Made by a program: the position numbers and the translations under genes
Shown here: positions 9,346-17,542 of the stretch, in pieces
How the letters are laid out: the number at the start of each line of letters is the position of its first letter
Position numbering within the stretch: position 1 is the first letter of the stretch
From: SZUA-36 sp963801195
Lineage (GTDB): Bacteria > Pseudomonadota > Gammaproteobacteria > Xanthomonadales > SZUA-36
Direction of reading: 5' to 3'
DNA: 64,000 nucleotides
Assembly: GCA_963801195.1 (NCBI GenBank)
Contig: CAWDDX010000004.1
Location: 62,001 to 126,000, forward strand
Notes under the pieces: model-generated
Told to the model about the DNA's origin: nothing
Databases searched by the model: none
The model's input: the letters and a program-made list of their open reading frames with translations, nothing else

Positions 9346-10329
9346 ATGGCGGCGATGCAAAAAAATCGCGATACCGGTGAACCCGGGGATGCACCCCTGG
9401 TGGTCATCGCCATCGGCGGCAATTCCCTGATCAAGGACGAACAGCACCGCACCGTGCTGGACCAGTACAATGCCGTTGGTGAGACGGCGCGTCACATCGT
9501 ACCGATCGTCTCGGAAGGCTATCGCGTGGTGGTCACACACGGTAACGGACCCCAGGTGGGTTTTATTCTTTTGCGTTCCGACCTCGCCCGTGACGTGCTG
9601 CACCAGGTCCCGTTGGCCAGTTGCGTGGCTGACACACAGGGCGCCATCGGTTACCAGATCGCCCAGAGCCTGCAAAATGAATTACATCTCAAGGGTATCG
9701 ACAGGGACGTGGTCGCGCTGGTCACCCAGGTGGTTGTCGATGCGCACGACCCGGGTTTTGAGCACCCTGACAAACCGATCGGACCGTTCATGACGGAAAA
9801 TGATGCAAAAAAACGCGCCAGCGAGGATGGCTGGATCGTCGGCGAGGACGCGGGCCGTGGCTGGCGGCGCCTGGTACCCGCGCCGGCACCGCTGGAAATT
9901 ATTGAACTGAACCCGATACGTGCGTTGCTCGAGGGTGGAACGCTGGTGATCGCAGCGGGTGGTGGTGGCATCCCGGTGGTACGCCAGGCGGATGGTAGCC
10001 TGCGCGGTTGCGACGCCGTCATCGACAAGGACGCCGCCACCTGTATGCTGGCCAGCGAACTCGGTGCGACGGTGCTGATCGAGTCCACCAGCGTGGACAA
10101 GGTCGCGTTGAATTTTGGCACACCACAGCAGGTGGATATCGACCTCATGACCGCTGCGGAATGCCATCGTTACCTGCTTGAAGGACACTTTGCCCCCGGC
10201 AGTATGGCACCGAAGATCAAGGCCGCGCTGGCGTTTCTCGAACAGGGCGGTGAAAGGGTCATCATTACCCAACCGCATCACCTGGAAGAGGCTTTGCACG
10301 GCATATACGGCACCCACATCGTAAAGTAG
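9346..10329 (+). CDS. Carbamate kinase (YqeA/ArcC family)
   Basis: This 327-residue amino acid kinase family member catalyses ADP + carbamoyl phosphate to ATP + carbamate. Signatures are IAIGGNSLIKDEQ at the N terminus, VTHGNGPQVGF, CVADTQGAIGYQ, IAAGGGGIPVV, VIDKDAATCMLA and LEGHFAPGSMAPKI. It follows the carbamoyltransferase by 6 bp after a GGGGG run; ATG 9346 and ATG 9355 are both possible starts. In the yge cluster and in the arginine deiminase pathway this step gains ATP from the carbamoyl product, so the island is probably energy-yielding and not only a nitrogen scavenger. Confidence 0.93.
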   Translation: MAAMQKNRDTGEPGDAPLVVIAIGGNSLIKDEQHRTVLDQYNAVGETARHIVPIVSEGYRVVVTHGNGPQVGFILLRSDLARDVLHQVPLASCVADTQGAIGYQIAQSLQNELHLKGIDRDVVALVTQVVVDAHDPGFEHPDKPIGPFMTENDAKKRASEDGWIVGEDAGRGWRRLVPAPAPLEIIELNPIRALLEGGTLVIAAGGGGIPVVRQADGSLRGCDAVIDKDAATCMLASELGATVLIESTSVDKVALNFGTPQQVDIDLMTAAECHRYLLEGHFAPGSMAPKIKAALAFLEQGGERVIITQPHHLEEALHGIYGTHIVK

Positions 10330-10341
10330 GGCCCCTGGTAT

Positions 10342-11553
10342 ATGAACAATATGAACGGTTACCGGTGTTTCGCCTGCTCCTCGACCCAAAAAGCGGATTT
10401 TGAGGGTTTTATTTGTCCGTTGTGTGGCGGCAACCTGGACATCTGCTATGACTACGGGGCGGCCGCGAAAGGAATTGAAGAGAGTTTTGGAAAAGTTGCG
10501 CCCGACCTTTTCCAATTTGCCGCACTGCTGCCTTTAAAACAGCCCCGGGCGCCGTTTCCGCTGCGGGTGGGCGCGACACCGCTTTACCGGGTACGCCGTC
10601 ATGCTGAAACGGGCGGGATGAGCCGCCTGTATCTCAAGGACGAGACCCCGAACCCCAGCGCGTCCCTGAAGGACCGTGCCAGTGCCGTTGCCATCGGCCG
10701 TGCGCTGGATGTGGGTGCCGGCGTCGTTGCGGTTGCCAGCACCGGCAATGCCGGCTCATCGCTCGCCTGCCTGGCGGCCGCGACGGGACTCGCGTCAGTG
10801 ATATTTGTACCCGCCAGTGCGCCGCTTGCAAAACTCACGCAAATGCTCGCGTTTGGCGCGCGTGTGCTCGCGGTTCGCGGCACCTATGACGATGCCTACG
10901 ACCTGTGCCTGGCCGCATCCGCGGAGTTCGGCTGGTTCAACCGGAGCACCGGCTACAATGCGTTTACCCGTGAAGGTAAAAAAACCTGTGCGTACGAGAT
11001 ATGGCAGGGTCTGGACGGCCAGGTGCCGGACCGCGTGATGGTGTCCACCGGCGACGGCAATACCCTTAGTTCCATCTGGAAAGGCTGGTGTGACCTGAAA
11101 GCGGTTGGGCTCATTGACCGGCTGCCGAAAATCGATTGCGTGCAATCCCGGAGCAGCGCCGCGATCAACGGGACCATCCGTGGGATCCGCAGCAGGAATG
11201 CCGGTCAGGTCGACTGGCCCCGGCTGGCAGTAAGGCAGGTGCACGCGTCCACCCTGGCAGATTCCATATCCGTTGACCGGCCGCGTGACGGGCTGGCTGC
11301 GGTAAAGGCGGTTATTCAATCCGGCGGTGAAGCCGTGAGCGTGGCCGATCACGAGATACTGGCAGCCATCCCGGAAATGGCCCGCGCCAGCGGGGTTTTT
11401 GCAGAACCTGCCGCCGCCGCACCCTGGGCGGGTCTGAAGCAAATGATCAAAAACGATCGGCTTGAGCGTGACGAACTGGTGGTGTGTATCGTTTCCGGCA
11501 GTGGTCTCAAGGATATAAAAACACGAGGAGCGCAGTGGGTGAACCGCAGTTGA
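10342..11553 (+). CDS. Threonine synthase-like PLP enzyme with N-terminal zinc ribbon
   Basis: This 403-residue fold-type-II PLP protein carries a zinc-ribbon-like head (Cys9-x2-Cys12 and Cys25-x2-Cys28). The Schiff-base lysine is Lys110 in NPSASLKDRAS, the phosphate loop is STGNAGSSLA, and VSTGDGNTLSS follows near residue 235. The architecture is that of archaeal-type threonine synthase relatives. It ends the catabolic island, 12 bp after carbamate kinase, and biosynthetic hom/thrB partners are absent, so a catabolic lyase role (for instance diaminopropionate or a related amino acid) is as likely as threonine synthesis. I rate the family assignment firm and the substrate unknown. Confidence 0.82.
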   Translation: MNNMNGYRCFACSSTQKADFEGFICPLCGGNLDICYDYGAAAKGIEESFGKVAPDLFQFAALLPLKQPRAPFPLRVGATPLYRVRRHAETGGMSRLYLKDETPNPSASLKDRASAVAIGRALDVGAGVVAVASTGNAGSSLACLAAATGLASVIFVPASAPLAKLTQMLAFGARVLAVRGTYDDAYDLCLAASAEFGWFNRSTGYNAFTREGKKTCAYEIWQGLDGQVPDRVMVSTGDGNTLSSIWKGWCDLKAVGLIDRLPKIDCVQSRSSAAINGTIRGIRSRNAGQVDWPRLAVRQVHASTLADSISVDRPRDGLAAVKAVIQSGGEAVSVADHEILAAIPEMARASGVFAEPAAAAPWAGLKQMIKNDRLERDELVVCIVSGSGLKDIKTRGAQWVNRS

Positions 11554-11743
11554 TTGAACCTTCATTGAACGCTGTTCGGGAGTGTCGTTTTTTTAATGTA
11601 TAAGCACTGGCGCGAGTCTTTTCGCCCCGGGTGTTGAAAACTTATAGGTTGCCAAACCCGGCAAAACTGTAGAGAATGCAAGGTACATTAATGTTTCGCA
11701 GGTTAAATACCCCTGAATTATCTCACCCACAGGCAACCCATCA

Positions 11744-12426
11744 TTGAGCAATAACGGCCGTAAAAGATCATTACGGATCCTCGAAACGAGTTTTCTGGCT
11801 GCAGGCCTGATTCTGCTCGCCACCTATTTCCTGGGGCGCGGCTGGGGTGATTATCAGAGCCGGTCGGATATTCTTGCTTTCGAGCAGGCCGTGGCCAGCG
11901 AGTCCGTGTCCGGGACACCGCTGGCGTTGATTCAAACCCACAGGTGGTTGAACCGGACTATTCGCTCTGGTCGGAAAAACGTATTAAAGACTACCACGAG
12001 AGTCTTGCGCAACGGGATGATGCACCGCTGGCAATTTTGAGCATTGACAAGCTTGATCTGAAGGTGCCGGTGTACAACGGCACCGACGAGATCAATCTCA
12101 ATCGTGGCGCGGGACGTATCAAGGGTACGGCAAAGATTGATTCATCCGGAAACCTGGGTATCGCCGCCCACCGGGACGGGTTCTTCAGGGTTTTGAAGGA
12201 CATCCGGATAGGCGACAGCATCGACATGCTGACCCATCAGGGTAAAACAGAATTTGTGGTTTCTTCGATCACCATTGTAGATCCCACGGATGTTAGTGTG
12301 CTCGCACCTACCGACGATCCAAGCATTACGCTTGTTACTTGTTACCCGTTCTATTTCGTCGGTCATGCACCCAAACGATTTATTGTAAAAGGTGAGTTAC
12401 GTTCCAAACAGGTCAACAATTCATAG
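11744..12426 (+). pseudogene. Class D sortase, one frameshift
   Basis: A membrane anchor (TSFLAAGLILLATYFLG, about residues 15-30) is followed by a sortase domain with the catalytic triad: His in LGIAAHRDG, Cys in TLVTCYPF and Arg in APKRFIVKG. These are the class D sortase signatures. The N-terminal part reads in one frame to about 11937 and the catalytic part in the next from about 11940 (VVEPDYSLWSEKRIKDYHE); one missing base in the CCC run there explains the break. The only start in the first frame is TTG 11744, with a weak ribosome site. The enzyme is a periplasmic-side transpeptidase that cleaves LPXT-type signals; its substrate gene follows after 13 bp. Confidence 0.85.
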
Positions 12427-12439
12427 AGGAGAAAATATT

Positions 12440-13054
12440 GTGACTAAGCTGAACCTGAAATACGGACTTGTCGCCCTTGCGGGCCTGGGTCTTTCCGCCA
12501 ATGTTAGTGCTACTGATTTAACCTGTGATGATATTACTTTTACCCCCGAAGCCTTTGCCACCTACGAGTTTGCGGACAAGGCCTGTCTCGGGATGGTTGA
12601 ACGTGATGGTGACGTCTATGCCAAGTCCACGGCAACCAAGGTCGAACCGGATCGAGGTGTAGCCCCGGTGTTACCACTTATCTTCGTTTCAAGCACAATG
12701 ACGGATCGACAGGTCCGAGACACAAATCAGTCCTGCCAAGAAGCTATATCTTAATGCTTTCTGACGAACCGGTCAGGCTCGCTGATATTGACGAGGGACA
12801 GGACGTCAATATTTATGTGGGTTCCGAATACTGGGTGTCGAATCTGGCAGTTGAGGAAGCAGTTGACGAAGCGGTTGACAAGCAGTCGAAGATGAGTTGT
12901 AGCAGAGGCCATTGACGAGGCCGTTGAAGAGGACGTTGAAGAAGAGATGGCGCCGACGTTGCCGACAACTGCGGGTCCGTTACCGTGGCTGGTGCTGTTC
13001 GGTTCACTGTTCCTGTTGATTGGCGGCGCATTGCGCTTTTCACGTAAGCAGTAA
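12440..13054 (+). pseudogene. Sortase substrate protein with LPTTAG sorting signal, frameshifted
   Basis: GTG 12440 follows AGAGGAG and opens a signal peptide (LVALAGLGLSANVSA), then a small domain (TCDDITFTPEAFATYEF). The frame shifts near 12660; TYLRFKHNDGSTGPRHK and DVNIYVGSEYW continue in a second frame, and after two further shifts near 12876 and 12891 an acidic spacer rich in V-D/E-E-A leads to LPTTAG (12959-12976), a hydrophobic segment (WLVLFGSLFLLIGGALRF) and the basic tail SRKQ. That tripartite end is a cell-wall-type sorting signal. With about three single-base losses repaired it is one protein of about 205 residues. The role of such pairs in Gram-negative cells is not known to me. 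Confidence 0.8.
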
Positions 13055-13141
13055 AAGCTTCACCTGTTAACAGGGTTTTATTTTCCGGATTCGCAGTTTG
13101 ACTAACCGGGAAATCTGATTCTTCAAGAGTATGTCAGACCG

Positions 13142-13182
13142 AAAGGCAGAGAGCGCACAGGTGTTCTCTGCCTTTCTTTTTT
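13142..13182 (+). terminator. Rho-independent terminator after the sortase operon
   Basis: AAAGGCAGAGA and TCTCTGCCTTT form a perfect 11-bp stem around a 12-base loop, followed by a T-rich tract. The A-run before the stem lets it also work for the Rrf2 gene arriving from the other strand. Confidence 0.9.
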
Positions 13183-13232
13183 GATTGGAAAAGTGCCTGA
13201 AAGCGGCGACTGCAATGTCCGGGTTAGTGCCC

Positions 13233-13676
13233 TCAGGCGGCCTTTACTTCCAAGTTGAGCCTGTTGGCTGTCTTGCTGCCGGGTTCGAGAACATCCGCCA
13301 GTGTAAAATGTCCCAGCGTATCGAGGTAGGCTTGCATGGCGTTGTGCAGGTAGCCCTTGAGACGATCGTCCGCATCGGCCCCGTTATTTTGAAGAGGGTT
13401 GTTCCGGTTAACTTTATGCAGGTGCTTTTCCGTATTTCGGATCACTTCTTCGAGACAGATATCCTTGGGGCTGCGGTTCAATTTAATTCCGCCCCCGGGG
13501 CCGCGTTGTGCGCTCACAAATTGCATTCGGGTCAGATTGCTGACGACCTTCATCAAGTGATTCTTGGAAATATCATAGGATTCGGATATCTGGCTGATGG
13601 TGACCCTGTCCTGGTCGTTCTGTCCAAGATAAATAAGGACGCGAAGAGAATAATCTGTGAATCGGGTAAGACGCAT
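13233..13676 (-). CDS. Rrf2-family transcriptional regulator (NsrR-like) lacking cluster cysteines
   Basis: A winged helix-turn-helix regulator of about 147 residues. The N terminus (MRLTRFTDYSLRVLIYLGQ) and GPGGGIKLNRSPKDI are typical of Rrf2/NsrR, with the conserved LADVL near the end. NsrR and IscR bind an Fe-S cluster through three cysteines in the segment after the wing; here that segment (TEKHLHKVNRNNPLQNNGADAD) has none, and the only cysteine left, in DICLEEV, is not in the ligand region. It may sense through another ligand or be a constitutive repressor. ATG at 13676 is chosen because the protein aligns from there; GGAG lies about 14 bases upstream. It lies downstream of a cytochrome c gene on the same strand, separated by a terminator. 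Confidence 0.85.
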   Translation of the reverse strand: MRLTRFTDYSLRVLIYLGQNDQDRVTISQISESYDISKNHLMKVVSNLTRMQFVSAQRGPGGGIKLNRSPKDICLEEVIRNTEKHLHKVNRNNPLQNNGADADDRLKGYLHNAMQAYLDTLGHFTLADVLEPGSKTANRLNLEVKAA

Positions 13677-13785
13677 GACGGTATTAACACTCCAAGGTTG
13701 AGACCCCCCCAAACTTGTTGGACGAATTATAGCCCTGTGTCAGGGTTTCTCCTACCCCGACACGGAAGATTTGCAGAATTTATGC

Positions 13786-13814
13786 AGAAAAAAGGCCGGA
13801 ATTGGAATCCGGCT
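13786..13814 (-). terminator. Rho-independent terminator after the cytochrome c gene
   Basis: On the minus strand GCCGGA, a 7-base loop and TCCGGC are followed by CC and a run of Ts (A-run at 13787-13793 on the plus strand). It sits about 20 bp after the cytochrome stop and separates that gene from the Rrf2 regulator. Confidence 0.8.
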
Positions 13815-13834
13815 TCAATTTGCCCTGAAAAATA

Positions 13835-14134
13835 CTACTGGGCAGCGAAATATGCGGCCAGGTTTTCGATGTCCGCATCGCTGAGAGCGGCAACCATAGG
13901 CGCCATCATCGGGTCCTTGCGGGTGCCGTCGCGAAACGCTTTGATCTGCTTGATGAGGTACTGCTCTTTTTGTCCCGCCAGGTTTGGCCACAGAGGACTC
14001 ATGCTGATACCGTTAACGCCATGACAACTCGCGCACATGGCTGATTTCACTTTGCCTGCTGCTATGTCTCCGGCCATGGCGGGTGCTGTTACAAAAATCA
14101 GCACCGAAATCAGCGCAAACAGAAATGATTTCAT
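13835..14134 (-). CDS. Small periplasmic class I cytochrome c (c553/c4-like domain)
   Basis: This 99-residue protein has a signal peptide (MKSFLFALISVLIFVTAPAMA) and one haem-binding site CASCH, with candidate axial methionines in DPMMAPMV near residue 77. The size and GDIAAGKVKSAMCASCHG pattern fit the monohaem cytochrome c553 group, soluble electron carriers in the periplasm. It stands alone between rpiA upstream and its own terminator downstream, so its redox partner is not shown by context. Confidence 0.9.
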   Translation of the reverse strand: MKSFLFALISVLIFVTAPAMAGDIAAGKVKSAMCASCHGVNGISMSPLWPNLAGQKEQYLIKQIKAFRDGTRKDPMMAPMVAALSDADIENLAAYFAAQ

Positions 14135-14218
14135 TTGGGTTCTCCAACTTGATGGGTATCGAGTTTAACCGAAAACGCAGTATGTTAGTAATTGATAATG
14201 TACAATCGCGCTCACTTT

Positions 14219-14872
14219 TCAGAGCTGTTTGATACCGTCCTGGGTGGCGATCAGCACCAGGTCCGCCGGCCTCAGGGCAAACAGCCCGCAACTCACCACG
14301 CCGGCCAGGTTGTTGATGGTTTTTTCCATGCTCACCGGATCGACCAGGTCCAGGTTGTGAATATCAAGAATCAGGTTTCCGTTGTCCGTGACGAAACCTT
14401 CGCGCCACACCGGCTGGCCTCCAAGGGCGACCATTTTGCGTGCGACCAGGCTACGGGCCAGCGGTATGACCTCCAGCGGCAGCGGGAATTTTCCCAGCAC
14501 CCTCACCTGTTTGCTCTGATCGGCAATACAAACAAATTTGCTGCTTGCCGCAGCGACAATTTTCTCTCGCGTCAGGGCGCCGCCACCGCCTTTGATCAGG
14601 CGTCTGTGCGCATCGAACTCATCCGCGCCATCGATGTAAACATCAAGGCCGCCGGTTTCATTCAGGTCCAAAACCCGTATGCCGCGGTCGGTTAAGAGCC
14701 TGCTCGTGGCTTCAGAACTTGAAACCGCGGCCTCGATGCGAATACCGCTGTTGGCCAGGGAATCTATAAAACAATTCACAGTGCTGCCCGTGCCAACGCC
14801 AATGACGCTGTCGGGGCGTACATGGCTGAGCGCAGCCGCCCCCACCAGACGTTTCAATTCGTCCTGGTTCAT
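14219..14872 (-). CDS. rpiA: Ribose-5-phosphate isomerase A
   Basis: This 217-residue enzyme interconverts ribose 5-phosphate and ribulose 5-phosphate in the pentose phosphate pathway. Substrate-site motifs are GVGTGSTVNCFID, SSSEATS, DVYIDGADEFD and LIKGGGGALTREK, the last holding the catalytic lysine/glutamate region. The start MNQDELKRLVGAAAL at 14872 is preferred over an ATG ten codons upstream because it matches family N termini and overlaps the EVE gene stop by four bases (ATGA), with GAGGG before it. Confidence 0.96.
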   Translation of the reverse strand: MNQDELKRLVGAAALSHVRPDSVIGVGTGSTVNCFIDSLANSGIRIEAAVSSSEATSRLLTDRGIRVLDLNETGGLDVYIDGADEFDAHRRLIKGGGGALTREKIVAAASSKFVCIADQSKQVRVLGKFPLPLEVIPLARSLVARKMVALGGQPVWREGFVTDNGNLILDIHNLDLVDPVSMEKTINNLAGVVSCGLFALRPADLVLIATQDGIKQL

Positions 14873-15336
14873 GCTGCCCTCAAAGATAATATGTAATCCC
14901 ATTGTTCGGACTTGACCGGTATCACGGACAAGCGGTTGCCCTTGCGGATCAGGGCCAGGTCACCCAGCGCCTCACCGTGTTCCTTGATGGCCTTCAAGGA
15001 TATCGGCGGATCCAGCTTTGTAATCAGACGTATATCCACCAGGAACCACGTGGGATTTTCAGGGTCGCTCCTGGGATCGAAGTACCGCGCTGCGGGGTCG
15101 AAAGCGTCCGGATCAGGGTAGGGCGCCGATACAACCTCGGCGATGCCGACGATTGCGGGCAGTTCGGTATTTGAGTGATAAAAGAATACGCGGTCGCCGA
15201 CCTGCATTTCGTCACGCATGAAATTGCGCGCCTGGTAATTGCGTACGTGTTTCCACCAGCGTGTCTGGTCGGGGCACTGCGCCAGGTCATCGACACTGAA
15301 AACGCCCGGTTCACTTTTAACCAGCCAATACTTCAT
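14869..15336 (-). CDS. EVE-domain protein
   Basis: A 155-residue single EVE domain, a PUA-related fold that binds modified bases in nucleic acids. MKYWLVKSEPGVFSVDDL, a tryptophan pair in TRWWKHVRNYQARNFM and GDRVFFYHSN are hallmark positions. It sits between rpiA and the folate cyclo-ligase in a minus-strand run, a common gammaproteobacterial arrangement. Its physiological ligand is not known. Confidence 0.93.
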   Translation of the reverse strand: MKYWLVKSEPGVFSVDDLAQCPDQTRWWKHVRNYQARNFMRDEMQVGDRVFFYHSNTELPAIVGIAEVVSAPYPDPDAFDPAARYFDPRSDPENPTWFLVDIRLITKLDPPISLKAIKEHGEALGDLALIRKGNRLSVIPVKSEQWDYILSLRAA

Positions 15337-15367
15337 TTAATTCCTCCAAATTGCACCGCATATGGAT

Positions 15368-15958
15368 TTAAGCATGCTGGGCGTCAAAACTAAACCAACC
15401 GTGCTCATTTACGATACCGTGTAATGGGATATCCCATTTTTCTTTCGCGGCCGGGGCCATTTCCTGCAGGCTGTATGCCACGCCGACCCGCAAGGGTGCC
15501 TGCAGGTCACGGATCGTCTCAAGACAGCGGTCGTAGTAACCCTGACCCATGCCGAGACGGTTGCCAAAAAGGTCATAACCCACCAGTGGCATGATGAGCA
15601 AATCGAGGCTGGAGACCGGCACGAGCCCGGTCTGCCGCGGTTCCAATATACCATAGCTGTTTTTGACCAGCTCCGTGTCCGTTTGCCAGGAATGAAAATT
15701 CATCAGCCGGCCATTTTCGCTCGTGATAACCGGCAGCGCGAGCCTGCGACCGTCGCTCATCAGCTGTCTGCAAACCGGGGTGATATCCGGCTCACCGTTA
15801 AATGGCCAGTAACAGGCAATTGAACCGGCACGCCGTGATTTGACCAGTGCCAGCAGATGGCGGCCGATGGCTTCATCAAGCCCGCTGCGCAGGGAAAGCG
15901 GTAAACCGCTTCTCCGTGATCGTAACTCTTGGCGCAATTTTGACTTGGATTGATTCAC
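15368..15958 (-). CDS. ygfA: 5-formyltetrahydrofolate cyclo-ligase
   Basis: About 196 residues; converts 5-formyl-THF to 5,10-methenyl-THF with ATP. The family core is YDLFGNRLGMGQGYYDR, with basic N-terminal residues SKSKLRQELRSRR and CYWPFNGEPD. Start GTG 15958 is chosen because it opens at the family N terminus; longer versions run into the 6S RNA and lack homology. The order 6S RNA then ygfA on the same strand is conserved from E. coli, where the two are co-transcribed. Confidence 0.92.
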   Translation of the reverse strand: MNQSKSKLRQELRSRRSGLPLSLRSGLDEAIGRHLLALVKSRRAGSIACYWPFNGEPDITPVCRQLMSDGRRLALPVITSENGRLMNFHSWQTDTELVKNSYGILEPRQTGLVPVSSLDLLIMPLVGYDLFGNRLGMGQGYYDRCLETIRDLQAPLRVGVAYSLQEMAPAAKEKWDIPLHGIVNEHGWFSFDAQHA

Positions 15959-16060
15959 ATGTGGGCCGGTGACGTTAACGCGTGTGAACCCCGCGGGGGT
16001 CAATCTACTGGTCTGGATGTTGTTGTCAACAAGACCAGAAACCGTTAGCCGGATAAAATA

Positions 16061-16248
16061 AACCCTCCGTGGATGCCGCTGCAGACCTGATAACCTTGAA
16101 CCAAGAGGTTCAAGTGGGACGGCATCTTTAGCTTCAGGCTTTTCGCACATGGGCGAACATGCACAACAGCTTTCAGATAGACCATCCCGAAGTTATAAAT
16201 TAGGGACAAGGCGTATATCAGGCCCACTGGCAAACACCACAGAGGGCT
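16061..16248 (-). ncRNA. ssrS: 6S RNA (RNA polymerase sigma-70 regulator)
   Basis: The minus strand from about 16248 to 16061 (about 188 nt; E. coli 184 nt) begins AGCCCTCTGTGGTG and ends CATCCACGGAGGGTTT, so the ends pair into the closing stem. Near the 3' end CTTGAACC-TCTT-GGTTCAAGG makes the typical hairpin, followed by GTCTGCAGCGGCATCC, which matches E. coli CCTGCGGCGGCATC. The location between zapA and ygfA, on the ygfA strand, is the conserved site of ssrS. Ends are estimated from pairing only. Confidence 0.92.
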
Positions 16249-16256
16249 TATTTATT

Positions 16257-16565
16257 CTAGCCCAATTGTTCGTCGAGCGCATCATCAAGTTCATTGACGA
16301 GTAAACGGATGCGGCTATCGACGTTATCCTGGCGGTGTTTTTCAATCTTTTGCAGCTTGAGCAATTCATCCGAAAGATTAAGGGCTGTCATGACTGCAAT
16401 ACGCTCCAGTGCCATCAGCCTGCCCGCATTCTTGATGGAGCGCATACGTTTATCGAGGAAAATCGCGGCGGCTTTCAGGGCTTCACGTTCCCCGGCTTCG
16501 CAGGCAAACTGGTATTCGCGGTCAAGAATTTCTACCGAGATGGGTTCAGACGTTACGTTTTCCAT
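16257..16565 (-). CDS. zapA: Cell division protein ZapA
   Basis: A 102-residue protein that bundles FtsZ at the division ring. SVEILDREYQFACEAGE forms the N-terminal globular part and a long helix (ALERIAVMTALNLSDELLKL) the tetramerising coiled coil. It follows a ZapB-like gene by 6 bp and precedes 6S RNA, as in other gammaproteobacteria. Confidence 0.93.
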   Translation of the reverse strand: MENVTSEPISVEILDREYQFACEAGEREALKAAAIFLDKRMRSIKNAGRLMALERIAVMTALNLSDELLKLQKIEKHRQDNVDSRIRLLVNELDDALDEQLG

Positions 16566-16571
16566 GCGGGC

Positions 16572-16793
16572 TCAGGCTTGCTCCAGTCCCTTGAGGCGAT
16601 TGATCATGGCCTCAACCTTGGTGCGCGCCTCGTCATTTTTGGCCACCAGTGAAGCGCGTTCTGTTACCAGTGCCTCCTGGCGAACATGTAAAGACTGGTT
16701 TTCTTCACGGAGTTTATGGATTTGAGCAAGCAACTTGTGCAGTTGCTTCTCAAGTTGTTGCAGGTCTTTATCAGCTTGTTCTAAGGAGTCCAT
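16572..16793 (-). CDS. Small coiled-coil protein, ZapB-like (TIGR02449-type)
   Basis: A 73-residue protein that is almost one coiled coil, with heptad leucines in LEKQLHKLLAQIHKLREEN. Its place directly upstream of zapA, divergent from ygfB, and its length match the ZapB-like family found beside zapA outside enterics. The start at 16793 is the ATG of MDSLEQADK; upstream codons have different composition. A role in the Z-ring is inferred from position. Confidence 0.8.
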   Translation of the reverse strand: MDSLEQADKDLQQLEKQLHKLLAQIHKLREENQSLHVRQEALVTERASLVAKNDEARTKVEAMINRLKGLEQA

Positions 16794-16942
16794 GACAACA
16801 CTATAATTTGAGCGGTAATATCGGTCAATCGGCAAAGTGAAAATGGCTGTCTTAAATGTTCCTGCTTTGAAGCCAACTGCCCAACTGATAATATCCCATC
16901 TTATCGGACACAAAGCCGTTCCTTCACCATGAAATTTCGAGA

Positions 16943-17512
16943 ATGCCGATCATGAGCAGCGCCGAATTACCGGATTTTAAACACACGCTGGCACTTGCCC
17001 AGGGAAACCTCGAGGCACCGGATCTTGCGGAGTGTCATGGTATTACCTGTGGCTTGCTGTGCCGTTTGCCGGATGCCAGCCTCGATGCATTGATCCACCT
17101 GCTGGGTGAACTCGAATTGCTACAGTCGCCGGGATCGGCTTTGAGCATGGTGCTCGAGGACCTGCTCAATGCAAGCAGGGAGCAACTGGCCGACGTGGAG
17201 TTGGGGTTTACCCTTTGGTTGCCCGATGATGAAGAGATGCTGGAAGAGCGCACCATGGCGCTCTCACAATGGTGTAGCGGTTATTTGGCAGGCCTGGGCA
17301 GTGGCGGGGATGGGGTATTGAGCGCAATGTCCGAAGAGGCCGACGACGCCATGAAGGACCTCGAGAAGATATCTGCTGCAGATGTAACCGATACCAATGA
17401 AAGCGATGAAGACGAAATTGCCTACGCGGAAATTGTTGAATACATACGAATCGTCATCCTGATGATCAGGGAAGATCTCCGCGGCCCTGATGGGCAGGAT
17501 TTAATTCATTGA
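16943..17512 (+). CDS. ygfB: UPF0149 (YgfB/YecA) family protein
   Basis: A 189-residue acidic, all-helical protein. CHGITCGLLCR near residue 30, LGFTLWLPDD near 90 and QWCSGYLAGLG near 110 are the family landmarks. It opens the ygfB-pepP-ubiH-ubiI run, spaced 30 bp from pepP. In Pseudomonas, YgfB influences regulation of the alpA programme; no specific role can be read here. ATG 16943 and ATG 16952 are both usable. Confidence 0.9.
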   Translation: MPIMSSAELPDFKHTLALAQGNLEAPDLAECHGITCGLLCRLPDASLDALIHLLGELELLQSPGSALSMVLEDLLNASREQLADVELGFTLWLPDDEEMLEERTMALSQWCSGYLAGLGSGGDGVLSAMSEEADDAMKDLEKISAADVTDTNESDEDEIAYAEIVEYIRIVILMIREDLRGPDGQDLIH

Positions 17513-17542
17513 GTTTTCCCAAGTCAACCCGAAATACATCAT

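Noticed and set aside
11554..11743. Riboswitch before the sortase gene
   Set aside because: A few unpaired A-rich and GGC-type motifs suggested a c-di-GMP aptamer, but the conserved core and receptor pairing could not be found.
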